From Bacillota bacterium (GTDB taxonomy: Bacteria; Bacillota; Clostridia; DSM-8532): a stretch of 64,000 nt of DNA. Of the stretch, positions 25,425 to 34,516 are shown one piece after another. The position numbers were made by a program, and so were the translations under genes. Positions within the stretch are counted from its first letter, which is position 1; each line of letters opens with the position of its first letter. The stretch is from positions 1 through 64,000 of the forward strand of contig JAEWSN010000170.1 in NCBI GenBank assembly GCA_023459915.1, in the 5' to 3' direction. The notes under the pieces are model-generated. The model searched no databases. It had not been told where the DNA came from and saw only the letters and a list, made by a program, of their open reading frames with translations.

Positions 25425-28400
25425 ATGGTGAAACGCGGGTTGGAGCCAAGGCGAAAGGAGGCGGCGCATCGTGACGGCATGCGCCATGGGAGCGTCACCA
25501 TCTTTCTGTGTGTGCTGCTCTCCATACTTGTGCCCTTGACGCTCATTCTCACGGATTTGGTGCGACTCCGCATCGCCCGGGTGAAGGTGGACAACGCGGT
25601 CCGTCTGGCCGCCGAATCCATTTTGGCGGATTATGAGCGGCCCTTGCGCGACCAATATGGTGTGCTTGGGGTTTCACCCCGGTCAGGATCGGTTGAGGAA
25701 GCGGCGCTGCTGTCCATGCTGCGCGACAATCTGGAGCCGGTTCCGCAAGACGGATACGCCGATCCGTTTGGCCTGCGCGTGCAATCCGGACAGGTGTCGA
25801 TGGGTGGTCCCCTGAATGCCCCCGACGCGCTCGCCCCGCAGCTTGCGGAGTACATGCGGTATCGCGCGCCGGTCAGCCTGGCTGCAGGATGGCTGGAAAA
25901 GCTGCGCTCCCTGGCGGGCGCGTCGCGACAGGTGGCATGTGTTGAGGCTGAAATGGCACTGGAGCGCACGCGCGCGTTGGCAAGGGAGAACCTTGTGTAC
26001 TTGTTTTTTCTCAAGGAAACGCGGTTGGATCGTTTTGGCCGTGACGCGGCAGGTGATTCATTGGCGGCTTCAACCGAATCCGTGATGAAAAACCAGACGG
26101 AACGGGTGGAACAGGGGGTTTCGGCATATCGGGAAAGTGCCGCGGCGCTGGCGGAGAACCTGCCCCGTTATCGGGCCAAGCAGCAGAGCCTGTCGCTGGC
26201 CGCAGCGTCCGTGTCACATGCGGAGGATGTGCTGTCCCAGGCCAATGCGGTGCTTGCCGAGGCGAAAAGCGCTTGGGAACTGGCCGGCAGCGCGGAGACA
26301 TCGTCGGCGGGTTCGGATGGCGCCACCACACCGGCGGATTCAGAGGGATTTACATCTTCGGCGGACTCGGATGGCGCCACCACGTCGGCGGAATCGGATG
26401 GCGCCACCACACCGGCGGAGTCGGCCGCGGAGGCGGCCGCGCATGCCAAATACCTGGCGGCCATGACGTCGGTTTCCATCGCGGAATCCGCGCTGGCAAG
26501 CGAAACGCGTGCCCATGGGCAGGAACAGGCCGCGTTCTCCGCCTGGTGTGAAACCCAGTGGCAGCCCGTCGCCAATACCGCCAGCCAGGCCCTGCGCCAA
26601 ATCGGGGAAGGGTTGGCGGAGCTGCTGGCGGCACACCAGTCGCTGTCGGGCCATCTGTTCCGGCAGGGACTGTATCTTGAAAAAGCATGCTTTCTTGCAA
26701 CCGGTCTGACTGGAACGCTGGCGGAGGTGGCAGCGCAGACCGCCGATGCGGCACTGCTTGCCGAAAGTGTTTCCGGGCAGCAGTCCGGCGGCGCGCTCTC
26801 GGCGAGTGCCAGCAAAAAGCCGTCATATCCTGACGAACAGGAGATGGATCGCGCGCGACAGTTTCTCGCAGGGTTCCGGGAGCGGGTGGCGGTGCTGGCA
26901 CGTGCGTCGTCGGAGCGCGGGCAAGCGGTGGAGAACGCGCTTGTGTCCATGACACAGATGACAGGCGCGTTTGATGCAATGGCCCGGGACCCGGCAGGAC
27001 CGGCACGGGTGCCCGAACTGCCGGAATCTGTTTGCCAGCCCGTCCTTCCCGGAACATCGCTTGGCGCATCCCCGGACCTGAAAGTGGATTTCAGTCAGGC
27101 ATGGCTGGCCGAAACGGGACACAAGACCATTGACATGGGGCAGCCGCCATCCGAACAGGAGCGCGCGGCTTATTGGGACTGGTTTGCCGGATGGTCCGGC
27201 GAACCGGTGGATTCAGCGGATGGCGCGCCGGAAACACAGGATGCCAACCGGAAGGAATCGGCGAAAACCCTTCGGGCCATTCGGGAGGCGGCAGGCGTCA
27301 CCTCGGAAGGGGTTCGAAAAGGGGAGGAAAACGCCGAGGGAGGTGTCATCCCTGAATCCATCCGGGATGCGCTGCCCAGTGCCATGCTGGCCCGGGCCAT
27401 GTCCCGGACGGACAACCATCCGCTGGCGCAGGCGCGCACGGGCAACCGGCAGCTGGATGAAACCCATGCCAACGATTTCACCCAGGCCATGGGCAGGATG
27501 GCGGGGCTCGCCGGCACCTTTGACCAGTTGCTTTCGCAATCATCGGACGCGCTGCTGCGGGTTTTGTGGGAGGATGCGTACATGCTGGCGGCATTCACCA
27601 ATGCAACCACCCCTGCCGGGGGGATTCCCGGAGACATCGCGTGGGGCCGCAAGCTGGACGGAAATGTCTTCAAAAAGGGAGAAGTGGAGTACATTCTGTT
27701 TGGGCAAATGGAGGAAGGCAAGAATCTGCTGATCATGAAGGGGGCGCTGTTCGGGACGCGGCTGGCCCTGAACCTGCTGCACATTCACGCGTCCGCGGCA
27801 AAGCGCGCGGCCACGCTCTCCCTCGCGACAACCCTTGCCGGATGGACGGCGTTTGGCATTCCCGCTGTGCAGCACTTTCTGATGCTTGCCTGGGCCGCCG
27901 CGGAGTCCTGCACGGATGTGGATCGGCTCCTCAAGGGAATGCCGGTGCCCGTCATCAAGACAGACGCAAACTGGTTCCTTTCCGTTGGCAGTCTGCGTCA
28001 GGAGCTGGTTCAGAACCTGGTGCTCGACCCGTTGAAGGGCCGTGTGGCAGGCGCCGCCGGCGCGGCAATCGGCAAAGCCGATCAGGCGGTTCGCGAGACA
28101 GTGGGGGGATGGATTGACGCGGCTGTGGATGGCGCGTTCGCGCCATTGGAAATCGAATGCGCGGACTTTGGCTCGGCAATGGCCGATCAGCTTTCATCGG
28201 GCACTGCCGACCTGCCTGCCGCGGTTTCCGGCGCGGTGACGGCCTTTGTCGCGTCCCTGCCCCAATCGGATCCGCAAGCCATGCTGGATCAGGGATTCTC
28301 CCAGGCGCTGGCAGCGTTTGCCGATTCGTTGCGGACCGTGTCCGCCACGTATCTCCAGGAGGCGGGAGTGGCGAAGGTGGTGTCGTTGCGGGAACAAGTC

Positions 28401-28841
28401 AAGGTCTTCATGAAATCGCAGGTGTTTGCCTCCGCATGTTATGCCAATCTGGTGGAATACGCCAAAACGACGGCCATGGGGCTGACGAACCGGGTGTTCG
28501 AGGACGTGTCAAAAGAGGCGGACAAGCTGTTTGGCCCGGCTGTTTCAACAGAAGGCTTCCGGGCCGACATCACCGCGCGCATGGCGACGATGGATTATCA
28601 GGAATATCTGGCGCTGTTCCTGTTGCTGGTGCCCCCGGAGACCAAGACGGCCAGGGCGGCGGATCTGATGCAGCTCAATCTGCAGCGCGCGCTGCAGGAT
28701 GCGTCTTTCCGGATGGCGGATCACTGCACGCAGATCCGGGTGGAGGCGACCGTGGTGATGTCTTTCTGGTTTCTGCCCGATGATTTGGGCGGCACACAGC
28801 CGCTGAACGTCATCCAGGCAGCCTGGGAAACGGGGTATTGA
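25425..28841 (+). CDS. Giant DUF5702-like Tad-locus surface protein
   Basis: A 1138-residue protein. Residues about 20-45 form one membrane anchor (GSVTIFLCVLLSILVPLTLI) followed by RLRIARVKVDNAVRLAAESILADYERPLRDQYGVLG, the pattern I recall for DUF5702 proteins in clostridial Flp/Tad loci. The long body is Ala/Gln/Glu-rich, mostly helical, with probable coiled coils (about 180-420), a slippage-prone DGATT/PAES repeat (about 290-335) and a hydrophobic patch near 770-830. It has few Cys. It is likely a membrane-anchored structural or minor-pilin-like subunit. AAGGAGG precedes the ATG. Confidence 0.72.
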   Translation: MVKRGLEPRRKEAAHRDGMRHGSVTIFLCVLLSILVPLTLILTDLVRLRIARVKVDNAVRLAAESILADYERPLRDQYGVLGVSPRSGSVEEAALLSMLRDNLEPVPQDGYADPFGLRVQSGQVSMGGPLNAPDALAPQLAEYMRYRAPVSLAAGWLEKLRSLAGASRQVACVEAEMALERTRALARENLVYLFFLKETRLDRFGRDAAGDSLAASTESVMKNQTERVEQGVSAYRESAAALAENLPRYRAKQQSLSLAAASVSHAEDVLSQANAVLAEAKSAWELAGSAETSSAGSDGATTPADSEGFTSSADSDGATTSAESDGATTPAESAAEAAAHAKYLAAMTSVSIAESALASETRAHGQEQAAFSAWCETQWQPVANTASQALRQIGEGLAELLAAHQSLSGHLFRQGLYLEKACFLATGLTGTLAEVAAQTADAALLAESVSGQQSGGALSASASKKPSYPDEQEMDRARQFLAGFRERVAVLARASSERGQAVENALVSMTQMTGAFDAMARDPAGPARVPELPESVCQPVLPGTSLGASPDLKVDFSQAWLAETGHKTIDMGQPPSEQERAAYWDWFAGWSGEPVDSADGAPETQDANRKESAKTLRAIREAAGVTSEGVRKGEENAEGGVIPESIRDALPSAMLARAMSRTDNHPLAQARTGNRQLDETHANDFTQAMGRMAGLAGTFDQLLSQSSDALLRVLWEDAYMLAAFTNATTPAGGIPGDIAWGRKLDGNVFKKGEVEYILFGQMEEGKNLLIMKGALFGTRLALNLLHIHASAAKRAATLSLATTLAGWTAFGIPAVQHFLMLAWAAAESCTDVDRLLKGMPVPVIKTDANWFLSVGSLRQELVQNLVLDPLKGRVAGAAGAAIGKADQAVRETVGGWIDAAVDGAFAPLEIECADFGSAMADQLSSGTADLPAAVSGAVTAFVASLPQSDPQAMLDQGFSQALAAFADSLRTVSATYLQEAGVAKVVSLREQVKVFMKSQVFASACYANLVEYAKTTAMGLTNRVFEDVSKEADKLFGPAVSTEGFRADITARMATMDYQEYLALFLLLVPPETKTARAADLMQLNLQRALQDASFRMADHCTQIRVEATVVMSFWFLPDDLGGTQPLNVIQAAWETGY
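26302..26425 (+). repeat. In-frame 24-45 bp repeats in the giant Tad-locus gene
   Basis: TCGGATGGCGCCACCAC recurs three times (near 26311, 26367 and 26394), each followed by a variant of the bases encoding PADSEG, SAESDG or PAESAA. The pattern suggests in-frame expansion in a helical linker. Confidence 0.7.
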
Positions 28842-28842
28842 C

Positions 28843-30225
28843 ATGGGACACACATCGCCGGAGAGCCACCGTTTGGTGACGCGGACAGACAGGCGTTTCA
28901 GAGGATCCCACAGAGAGCCGCGTTGCAGGGAGTCGCGTTGCAGAGAGCCGCGTTTAGGTGGCTGGTACAAAGGACGCAGGACGGCAGGGCAGCTGACCAT
29001 CGAAGCGGCGGTGACGCTGCCCGCCTTCCTATTTGCCCTGCTCGCCCTGGCCTCCCTGGTCAGCTATCCGATGACCTGTTTGCGGATTGAGCGGGCGATG
29101 ACAGATGCGGCGCAGCTTGTCAGCTTGTCCGGACATGCGCTTGACATGACAGGATGCGGAGCCATGGGCACCGCATGGGAGAACGCCGCGCACGGGGGCA
29201 CGGTCATCGGGGAGCCGCAGCTCACGGAGGTGGAGACGCTTCTGGAACAACTGGGCATGACAACGGATCAGAACAATCCTGTGCAACAGTTGCTTGGGCT
29301 GGTTCGCCAATTCAGCCGATCCTTCGCTTCAGAAGCGGGAGAACTGGTTGTAGAAGCGGTGCAGGCAGGGGTTGCGCAGCTTGTCGGCGAACTGGTGACC
29401 TGGCGGGTGGGTGCGCTGGCAGACGGAACCCGTGATGGGTATCATGCGCGGGATCCTTGGGCGGCACTTGGGGTGGTGGGCGGTGCCGACGGCGTCGATT
29501 TCAGCCGGACCACCTTGCAGCTGTCGTCGGGAGATTTGATGGTTGTGGCACGGTACCGGCTCCGACCGGTCAGGGGCTTCGGGCTGTTGCCGGCCATCCC
29601 CTGCCAGAGCCGTGTCCGTGTCAGGATCTGGGGGGCAGGGATGGGCCCGGTGCTGCGCGAACCGTTGTTCTTCCCGACGGGCGACGCACAGGCGGCGCAG
29701 GCGGCAGAGAGCCTGTGGAACCATGGCAGTGGCGCGACTCCCGCTTGGAATCGCGGGTTGCTGATTGAGCAGCGGGAAATCGATAAAATCGCGCGGGGAA
29801 CAAGGTTTGGGGGAGACTGGTTTGTCGGCTCGGACACCATGCAGGCGGGATACGACGCATTGTCGGGCTCCGTCAACTCAAACCAGGTGCAGGTTTGGCA
29901 GGTCATGAGCCTGAATCCGATGCTCCCTTCCTATGACGGCCAGCCATCCGAAATTCGGCGCGCTATCCGCAGGCAGCTCGCGGCCATGCCCCCGCGTGGC
30001 GGCTTGGTGTCACATCCGGGTGACGGCACCCAACGAACGGTGCTTGTCAGACGAATTGTGCTCGTGGTGCCACAGAACACGCCCGAAACGATGGACGCGT
30101 TGATCGCGGACATGGCGATGGGACTGGCGGCGGAAGGTGCCGTGATTGAATTGGTCAGAGGGTACGGAAATTATGGAGATGATGGGGTTCCTGCCAGGAT
30201 TGACACCGGTGCCTCGGGTGGATGA
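28843..30225 (+). CDS. Second TadE-like pilus protein
   Basis: A 460-residue protein. After a basic, repeat-rich N-terminus of about 48 residues comes GQLTIEAAVTLPAFLFALLAL, a TadE-type anchor with Glu at the fifth position after Gly. The remaining 390 residues are predicted outside the membrane and include RFGGDWFVGSDTMQAGYDAL and a C-terminal strand-rich part ending VRGYGNYGDDGVPARIDTG. The N-terminal codons contain an imperfect duplication of GAGAGCCGCGTTGCAGGGAG. It starts one base after the giant gene's stop, so it is co-translated. The first ATG is used although no strong ribosome site is seen; a later start near the anchor cannot be excluded. Confidence 0.75.
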   Translation: MGHTSPESHRLVTRTDRRFRGSHREPRCRESRCREPRLGGWYKGRRTAGQLTIEAAVTLPAFLFALLALASLVSYPMTCLRIERAMTDAAQLVSLSGHALDMTGCGAMGTAWENAAHGGTVIGEPQLTEVETLLEQLGMTTDQNNPVQQLLGLVRQFSRSFASEAGELVVEAVQAGVAQLVGELVTWRVGALADGTRDGYHARDPWAALGVVGGADGVDFSRTTLQLSSGDLMVVARYRLRPVRGFGLLPAIPCQSRVRVRIWGAGMGPVLREPLFFPTGDAQAAQAAESLWNHGSGATPAWNRGLLIEQREIDKIARGTRFGGDWFVGSDTMQAGYDALSGSVNSNQVQVWQVMSLNPMLPSYDGQPSEIRRAIRRQLAAMPPRGGLVSHPGDGTQRTVLVRRIVLVVPQNTPETMDALIADMAMGLAAEGAVIELVRGYGNYGDDGVPARIDTGASGG

Positions 30226-30252
30226 AAAATCAGGGAATGGACGGAGGGTTTG

Positions 30253-31872
30253 ATGATGTCGGAGCAACCGAATGTGATGACGGCGCTGGGGCTGGAGCGG
30301 CCTGTTTTTTCGCAAATGGCCGGACAAGCCGTTTTTCAGGTGGATGTGGCGCAAACGCAGGGCATCCTTTCCTACCAGTGGCACATGCTTCAGGAGAACA
30401 GGCCCGCGGGGCTGTTGCCGCTGTCTTGTTATGAAGAGGCCGGCCAGGTGCGACTGTGCTGGCGTGTCACAGCCCTCCAGCCGCTGGCGGTGATGTTCGC
30501 GGGCCGGAGCTGGTCGGTCGGGGAGGTGATTGGGCTGATTCGGCAGCTGTATCAAATCCTTGTGCAGATGGATGTGTTGCTGCTCGACGCGGAACGGCTG
30601 CTGCTCGACAACCGCTACATTCTGGTGGATCCCGGGCGCATGGCGCTTCATCTGGCGTACTGCCCCCTGATGGAAGCCGTGGAAAACCCCGACGCAATCC
30701 GACAGCTGTTGTTGCGCTGGCTCACCGCCGATTGTCAGCTGAACGGAAATGACAGGATGGACAGATTGTCCGCGCTGCTCCTGATGCTGCGCGACCCTTC
30801 CTTTCACTGGCGCCGGCTGTCGGAGTTGTTTGGTGGTATCGGGTCGGGGGATGGGGGCAATGCGTCCTGTGATTTGGCGGACACATACGATGTTGCGGGA
30901 CTGCAGACGATATCATCTGCCACACCACCGGCCTCCTCACAAACCGCATCAGACACAGGATCACATGCTGGAACCACTATCCGCAATGCCTATGGGGTCA
31001 ACTCCGGGGACAAGACGCCGGGAAAGCCCATTGCTTCCTTTACCCGTAAGGGATCCCGCACGGAAGAGGGGGCGGAACCCGGATGGCGGCCTGATTTGTG
31101 GCGCATCATTCCTGTGCAGCTGATACTGGTTGTCAGCGTGGTGGCAGTGTACTCCGGCGGTATCCTGACGGCATACGGGCCGGACGGTACCATGGCGCGC
31201 GCGGGCATGGCGCTGCTTGCCGTGGCACTGGAGTTCTGGGCGTTTGCCACGGGGAAGCAGCGTCCCAAGCCTGCCCCTGTGGGTCCCGTTTCCGCGGCAC
31301 CCCGCCCAAGCAATGGGCTTGCAGCCGCTCAGGCACCTCCCTGCGGAACCGGTGTGACCAGAGCGGCCGCAACGCCGTCATTTCCGTCCCATGAACCGGA
31401 CAACACGGCATGGCACACGGAATTCCCGTCCCATGAACCGGACAACACGGCATGGCACACAGAATTCCCGTCGCGCGAACCGGATGTCATATCGCAGGCG
31501 GCTCCGATAATATCGCAACAGGAAGCGTGGATGGAAGAAACCTGCCTGCTTGCCGGAAAAGCCGGTCCCTGTCTGCGGTATGAACCGCAAGACGCGCCGC
31601 CGCAATGCATCACGGTTTCAAAAACGCCTTTCCTGATTGGACGCATGCGCGATCAGGTGGATGGCTGGCTGGCGCATCCCACAGTGGGAAAGCTTCATGC
31701 GGAAATCCGGCTTGAGAAAGGGATGCACACCCTGGTGGACCTGAATTCCAGAAACGGCACCCGGGTCAACGGACGGCCACTCACGCCGTATGAACCCTGC
31801 GCGCTCCACCCCAATGATCAGATTCTGATTTCGGGGGAAACACTGGTTTTTCTGGAACAGGCGCAATCATGA
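30253..31872 (+). CDS. FHA-domain protein with N-terminal DUF6382-like region
   Basis: A 539-residue protein. Residues about 1-190 match the DUF6382 pattern seen beside FHA domains in clostridial Tad loci (FQVDVAQTQGILSYQWHML, then DVLLLDAERLLLDNRYILVDP). Two hydrophobic helices (about 285-330) form a likely membrane hairpin, followed by a repeat-bearing linker. The C-terminal 90 residues are an FHA domain: FLIGRMRDQ, HPTVGKLHAEI and DLNSRNGTRVNG. FHA domains bind phosphothreonine, so a Ser/Thr kinase elsewhere may regulate pilus assembly. GGAGGG precedes ATG triplets at 30253 and 30256. Confidence 0.82.
   Translation: MMSEQPNVMTALGLERPVFSQMAGQAVFQVDVAQTQGILSYQWHMLQENRPAGLLPLSCYEEAGQVRLCWRVTALQPLAVMFAGRSWSVGEVIGLIRQLYQILVQMDVLLLDAERLLLDNRYILVDPGRMALHLAYCPLMEAVENPDAIRQLLLRWLTADCQLNGNDRMDRLSALLLMLRDPSFHWRRLSELFGGIGSGDGGNASCDLADTYDVAGLQTISSATPPASSQTASDTGSHAGTTIRNAYGVNSGDKTPGKPIASFTRKGSRTEEGAEPGWRPDLWRIIPVQLILVVSVVAVYSGGILTAYGPDGTMARAGMALLAVALEFWAFATGKQRPKPAPVGPVSAAPRPSNGLAAAQAPPCGTGVTRAAATPSFPSHEPDNTAWHTEFPSHEPDNTAWHTEFPSREPDVISQAAPIISQQEAWMEETCLLAGKAGPCLRYEPQDAPPQCITVSKTPFLIGRMRDQVDGWLAHPTVGKLHAEIRLEKGMHTLVDLNSRNGTRVNGRPLTPYEPCALHPNDQILISGETLVFLEQAQS
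31381..31482 (+). repeat. 42-bp in-frame repeats in the FHA gene
   Basis: Two near-identical 42-bp units (31381-31422, 31423-31464) and a partial third encode FPSHEPDNTAWHTE blocks in the linker before the FHA domain. Confidence 0.88.
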
Positions 31873-31878
31873 TATAAT
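31870..31878 (+). promoter_or_regulatory. Extended -10 promoter for the PilC-PilT cluster
   Basis: TGATATAAT is an exact extended -10 (TGn then TATAAT) overlapping the FHA stop codon. No good -35 is present, as is usual for extended -10 promoters. It lies about 60 bases before the PilC-like start. Confidence 0.5.
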
Positions 31879-31938
31879 GAGCCATGGAAGCGTCGCCGGG
31901 CGGGGCTTCCCAATTGTGCACGGATGGAGGGCGTATCG

Positions 31939-33045
31939 ATGGACGGGCGTTCTGACACGGAGCATCCAGAACAGAAGCAAGCGCAAGCGAAAAGAAACGG
32001 CCCCAAAGCCAGCCGGCCGGAGCTGCTGGAACTGTCGCTTTTCTGCCATCAGGTGTCCCTGGTTCTGAAATCCGGCATTCATCCCATCGAGGGCATTCCG
32101 CTGATTGCCTCGGAAGTGGCCAATCCGGCATTGAAGCAGGCGCTTGAGGATGCGGGAGAAGCCGTTGTCAAGGGCACACCGCTGCATCAGGCGCTGTCAC
32201 AGACAGATGTTTTTCCGCCTTATCTGGTTGCGATGACCCGTCTGGGAGAGTCCTCCGGGATGCTCGAACAGGTCATGGAACGCTTGAGCGCGTTCTACGA
32301 AAAGGAAGATCGCCTGCGCAAGCGCATCCGCAGCGCGCTGACGTATCCGCTGCTGCTTCTGGCGCTGATGCTGGGCGTCATCATCCTGCTCGTTTCACAG
32401 GTGCTGCCAATGTTTGCGGCCATTCTTTCCTCACTTGGCGGAGAATTGCCGGGGGCCACCCGCGCGATGCTGGGTGCCGGCACCTTCTTTGGGCAGTGGG
32501 GCTGGGTGCTGCTGCTGGCGCTGGTCGTGGTTGCCGCACTGATGTATTTCCGGACAAGAACGGAAAAGGGGCGGTTCGCCTGGGATGCGCGGAAACTGAA
32601 ACTCCCGCTGGTTGGCAAGCTGTTTGTCAAGTCGGCGGCCGCCCGGTTCAGCGCGGGGCTTTCCGTTGTGCTGCAAAGCGGCATGGAATTGCAGGAAGGG
32701 CTCTCGCAGGTGGAAGCACTCGCAGACAACAGGAAGGTCCGGGCCATGATTGCCGAGGTGACCCGACAGGTCGGAGCCGGAGCGGATTTGGGAACGGCGC
32801 TCGGCACGGTTGCCCTTTTCCCGCCGCTGTTCACGCGGATGATGCAGATTGGCCAGCGGACAGGCGAACTCGATCGCATGATGGAGAAAATCGCCTCCCT
32901 GTATGAAACGGAAGTGGATCAATCCGCACAGCAACTGTCCAACACCATCGAACCGGTGCTGATTCTCATCCTGTCCGTTGTCATCGGTGTGGTGCTGCTG
33001 GCCGTCATGCTGCCGCTGATCAACATCATGGGAACCATCGGCTGA
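31939..33045 (+). CDS. PilC/GspF-type inner-membrane platform protein
   Basis: A 368-residue type IV pilus/type II secretion platform protein with two T2SSF domains. The first has LFCHQVSLVLKSGIHPIEGIPLIA and GESSGMLEQVMERLSAFYEKED; the second has ARFSAGLSVVLQSGMELQEGL and GQRTGELDRMMEKIASLYETEV. Membrane segments lie near 130-160, 185-200 and the C-terminus. It closes the gap from Tad to T4P-type machinery: Tad loci use TadB/TadC, yet both kinds are present here. The start at 31939 follows TGGAGG. Confidence 0.93.
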   Translation: MDGRSDTEHPEQKQAQAKRNGPKASRPELLELSLFCHQVSLVLKSGIHPIEGIPLIASEVANPALKQALEDAGEAVVKGTPLHQALSQTDVFPPYLVAMTRLGESSGMLEQVMERLSAFYEKEDRLRKRIRSALTYPLLLLALMLGVIILLVSQVLPMFAAILSSLGGELPGATRAMLGAGTFFGQWGWVLLLALVVVAALMYFRTRTEKGRFAWDARKLKLPLVGKLFVKSAAARFSAGLSVVLQSGMELQEGLSQVEALADNRKVRAMIAEVTRQVGAGADLGTALGTVALFPPLFTRMMQIGQRTGELDRMMEKIASLYETEVDQSAQQLSNTIEPVLILILSVVIGVVLLAVMLPLINIMGTIG

Positions 33046-33126
33046 CCCTGCATCCGCGAGGCAGCACGGATGCAGTGACCTGATGACAAATCAAGTCTTG
33101 GATGGCCTGAAGGGAGGGGCGCCGGC

Positions 33127-33435
33127 ATGAAACGCGCAGACACAAATCTGTCAACCCAGCTTGTCTTGTTGGCAGTGGTGCTGGTGCTGCTGCTGGCGGC
33201 TGTTTTTGGCATGCGCAGCTTCTGGCGCGATGCCAACCCGGACAGGACGGAGGCGGTTGTGCAGGCCATCCGCAAGGCGTCTGTGCAATGCTACGCGCTC
33301 GAGGGTAGCTATCCGCCGGATGTCGCATATCTGGCGGAGCATTATGGGCTCGCGATCGACATGGAAAAATACGCGGTTCGATACGAGGTGTTCGCCTCAA
33401 ACATCATGCCGGAAATCGAGGTGCATGAGCGATGA
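33127..33435 (+). CDS. Small single-pass pilus-locus protein
   Basis: A 102-residue protein with one N-terminal membrane helix (QLVLLAVVLVLLLAAVFG) and a soluble C-terminal part that includes AIRKASVQCYALEGSYPPDVAYL. That segment resembles the alpha-spine to beta region of small pseudopilins (a YALEGSYPP-like loop), but the canonical Gly and Glu of the prepilin site are missing. GAAGGGAGGGG precedes the ATG. It overlaps the next gene by four bases, showing translational coupling in the minor pilin cluster. Confidence 0.65.
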   Translation: MKRADTNLSTQLVLLAVVLVLLLAAVFGMRSFWRDANPDRTEAVVQAIRKASVQCYALEGSYPPDVAYLAEHYGLAIDMEKYAVRYEVFASNIMPEIEVHER

Positions 33436-33953
33436 CGCGGTTGGGACGCCGAACGGCGGGAAAAACACAGACGGAAGTGCTGGCGGTGTTTTTGCTGCTC
33501 CTGTTGATGGGGGTCAGCGTGTTCACCCTGGCTTCCTCCGGCGTTGCGGCTTATCAGCGTTCGGAGCGTGCGCGTTCGGTGCAGGGAGAGCTGCGTGTGG
33601 CCATGTCCTTCCTGCAGATGAAGGTGCGGCAGTCCGATCGCGCCGGCGGCATTTATCTGGCGCCGAATCCCGTCAATGGAACCACCGCGCTGGTGCTGGC
33701 CGAAGACATTGAAGGGGTATCGTATGAAACCTGGATTTATCATGACGAAGGCCATGTGAAGGAAGCGCTCATCCTGGCGGGAGAACCGTTCGACAACACG
33801 ATGGCCTTTGATGTGGCACAGGTCGGCGAACTGACGCTGAACACCAACGCGCTGGGCACCGGACTGCTGATTCGCGCGGCGTCAGAGGATGAAAATGGAC
33901 GGACATACCAGGCGCAAACCAGCCTGGCGATTCGCAGCGGGGGTGTCCGATGA
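33432..33953 (+). CDS. DUF4860-like minor pilin candidate
   Basis: A 173-residue protein. The N-terminus GKTQTEVLAVFLLLLLMGV has Gly five residues before a Glu, then a hydrophobic helix, as in prepilins, although Lys at +1 is unusual. The body, with ELRVAMSFLQMKVRQSDRAGGI, resembles the DUF4860 proteins that I recall next to type II secretion-like genes in Clostridia; that family name is tentative. It is coupled by four-base overlaps to the genes on both sides. Confidence 0.6.
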   Translation: MTRLGRRTAGKTQTEVLAVFLLLLLMGVSVFTLASSGVAAYQRSERARSVQGELRVAMSFLQMKVRQSDRAGGIYLAPNPVNGTTALVLAEDIEGVSYETWIYHDEGHVKEALILAGEPFDNTMAFDVAQVGELTLNTNALGTGLLIRAASEDENGRTYQAQTSLAIRSGGVR

Positions 33954-34516
33954 GTTTTGGCGCCAAGACCCGCGCAAGGCTCGCGGGATTCTCCCTCATT
34001 GAAATGCTGATAGCCGTAACCGTGCTGGCCTTGCTCGGCACGGTTGTGATTCAGGTGTTCCTGACAGCGGATCGGATGAACCGGCAGGCGCTGGTGCTCG
34101 ATCGCGCGGTTTCTCTGAGCGCGGATGTGGTGGAACGGCTCAAGGCGGGCATTCCCGAGCAGGATGTGGACAGGGGGTTCCTGACGCAGCTGTTCCCCGA
34201 ATCGTTGATTGATGCCACGGACACCGGCTGGCAGGTGGAAATGCTGCTCGATGACAGCCTGGTGTCCCTGCCGCCGCAGACCATTGTACGTGCCTCCCAT
34301 CTCATGTTGCTGACCATTTCCGAGGATCCCCAGACGGACGGCTTGTCCAGCCTGGTTCATGTGGCCATACACGAGGCCGGTGATCCGCGGGCAATCCCGC
34401 GTGCGGGAGCGCCTTCCGGTCCATCGGAATCCGAAGAAACCTGGAAGGCCGAACCGCTGTTCGACTTGGATGCGGCCATTGCGGCTGGGTGTGACACCGG
34501 GGAGGTGACGCCATGA
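33950..34516 (+). CDS. Type IV prepilin-like protein with N-terminal methylation motif
   Basis: A 188-residue protein with the textbook prepilin sequence AGFSLIEMLIAVTVLALLG: cleavage after Gly, Phe at +1 and Glu at +5, then a hydrophobic spine. It fits a GspI/GspJ-type minor pilin by size and by the alpha-helix followed by strands (VVERLKAGIPEQDVDRG). No cysteine pair for a pilin D-loop is visible. It needs a prepilin peptidase, which is not in the window. Four-base overlaps couple it to its neighbours. Confidence 0.85.
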   Translation: MSFGAKTRARLAGFSLIEMLIAVTVLALLGTVVIQVFLTADRMNRQALVLDRAVSLSADVVERLKAGIPEQDVDRGFLTQLFPESLIDATDTGWQVEMLLDDSLVSLPPQTIVRASHLMLLTISEDPQTDGLSSLVHVAIHEAGDPRAIPRAGAPSGPSESEETWKAEPLFDLDAAIAAGCDTGEVTP

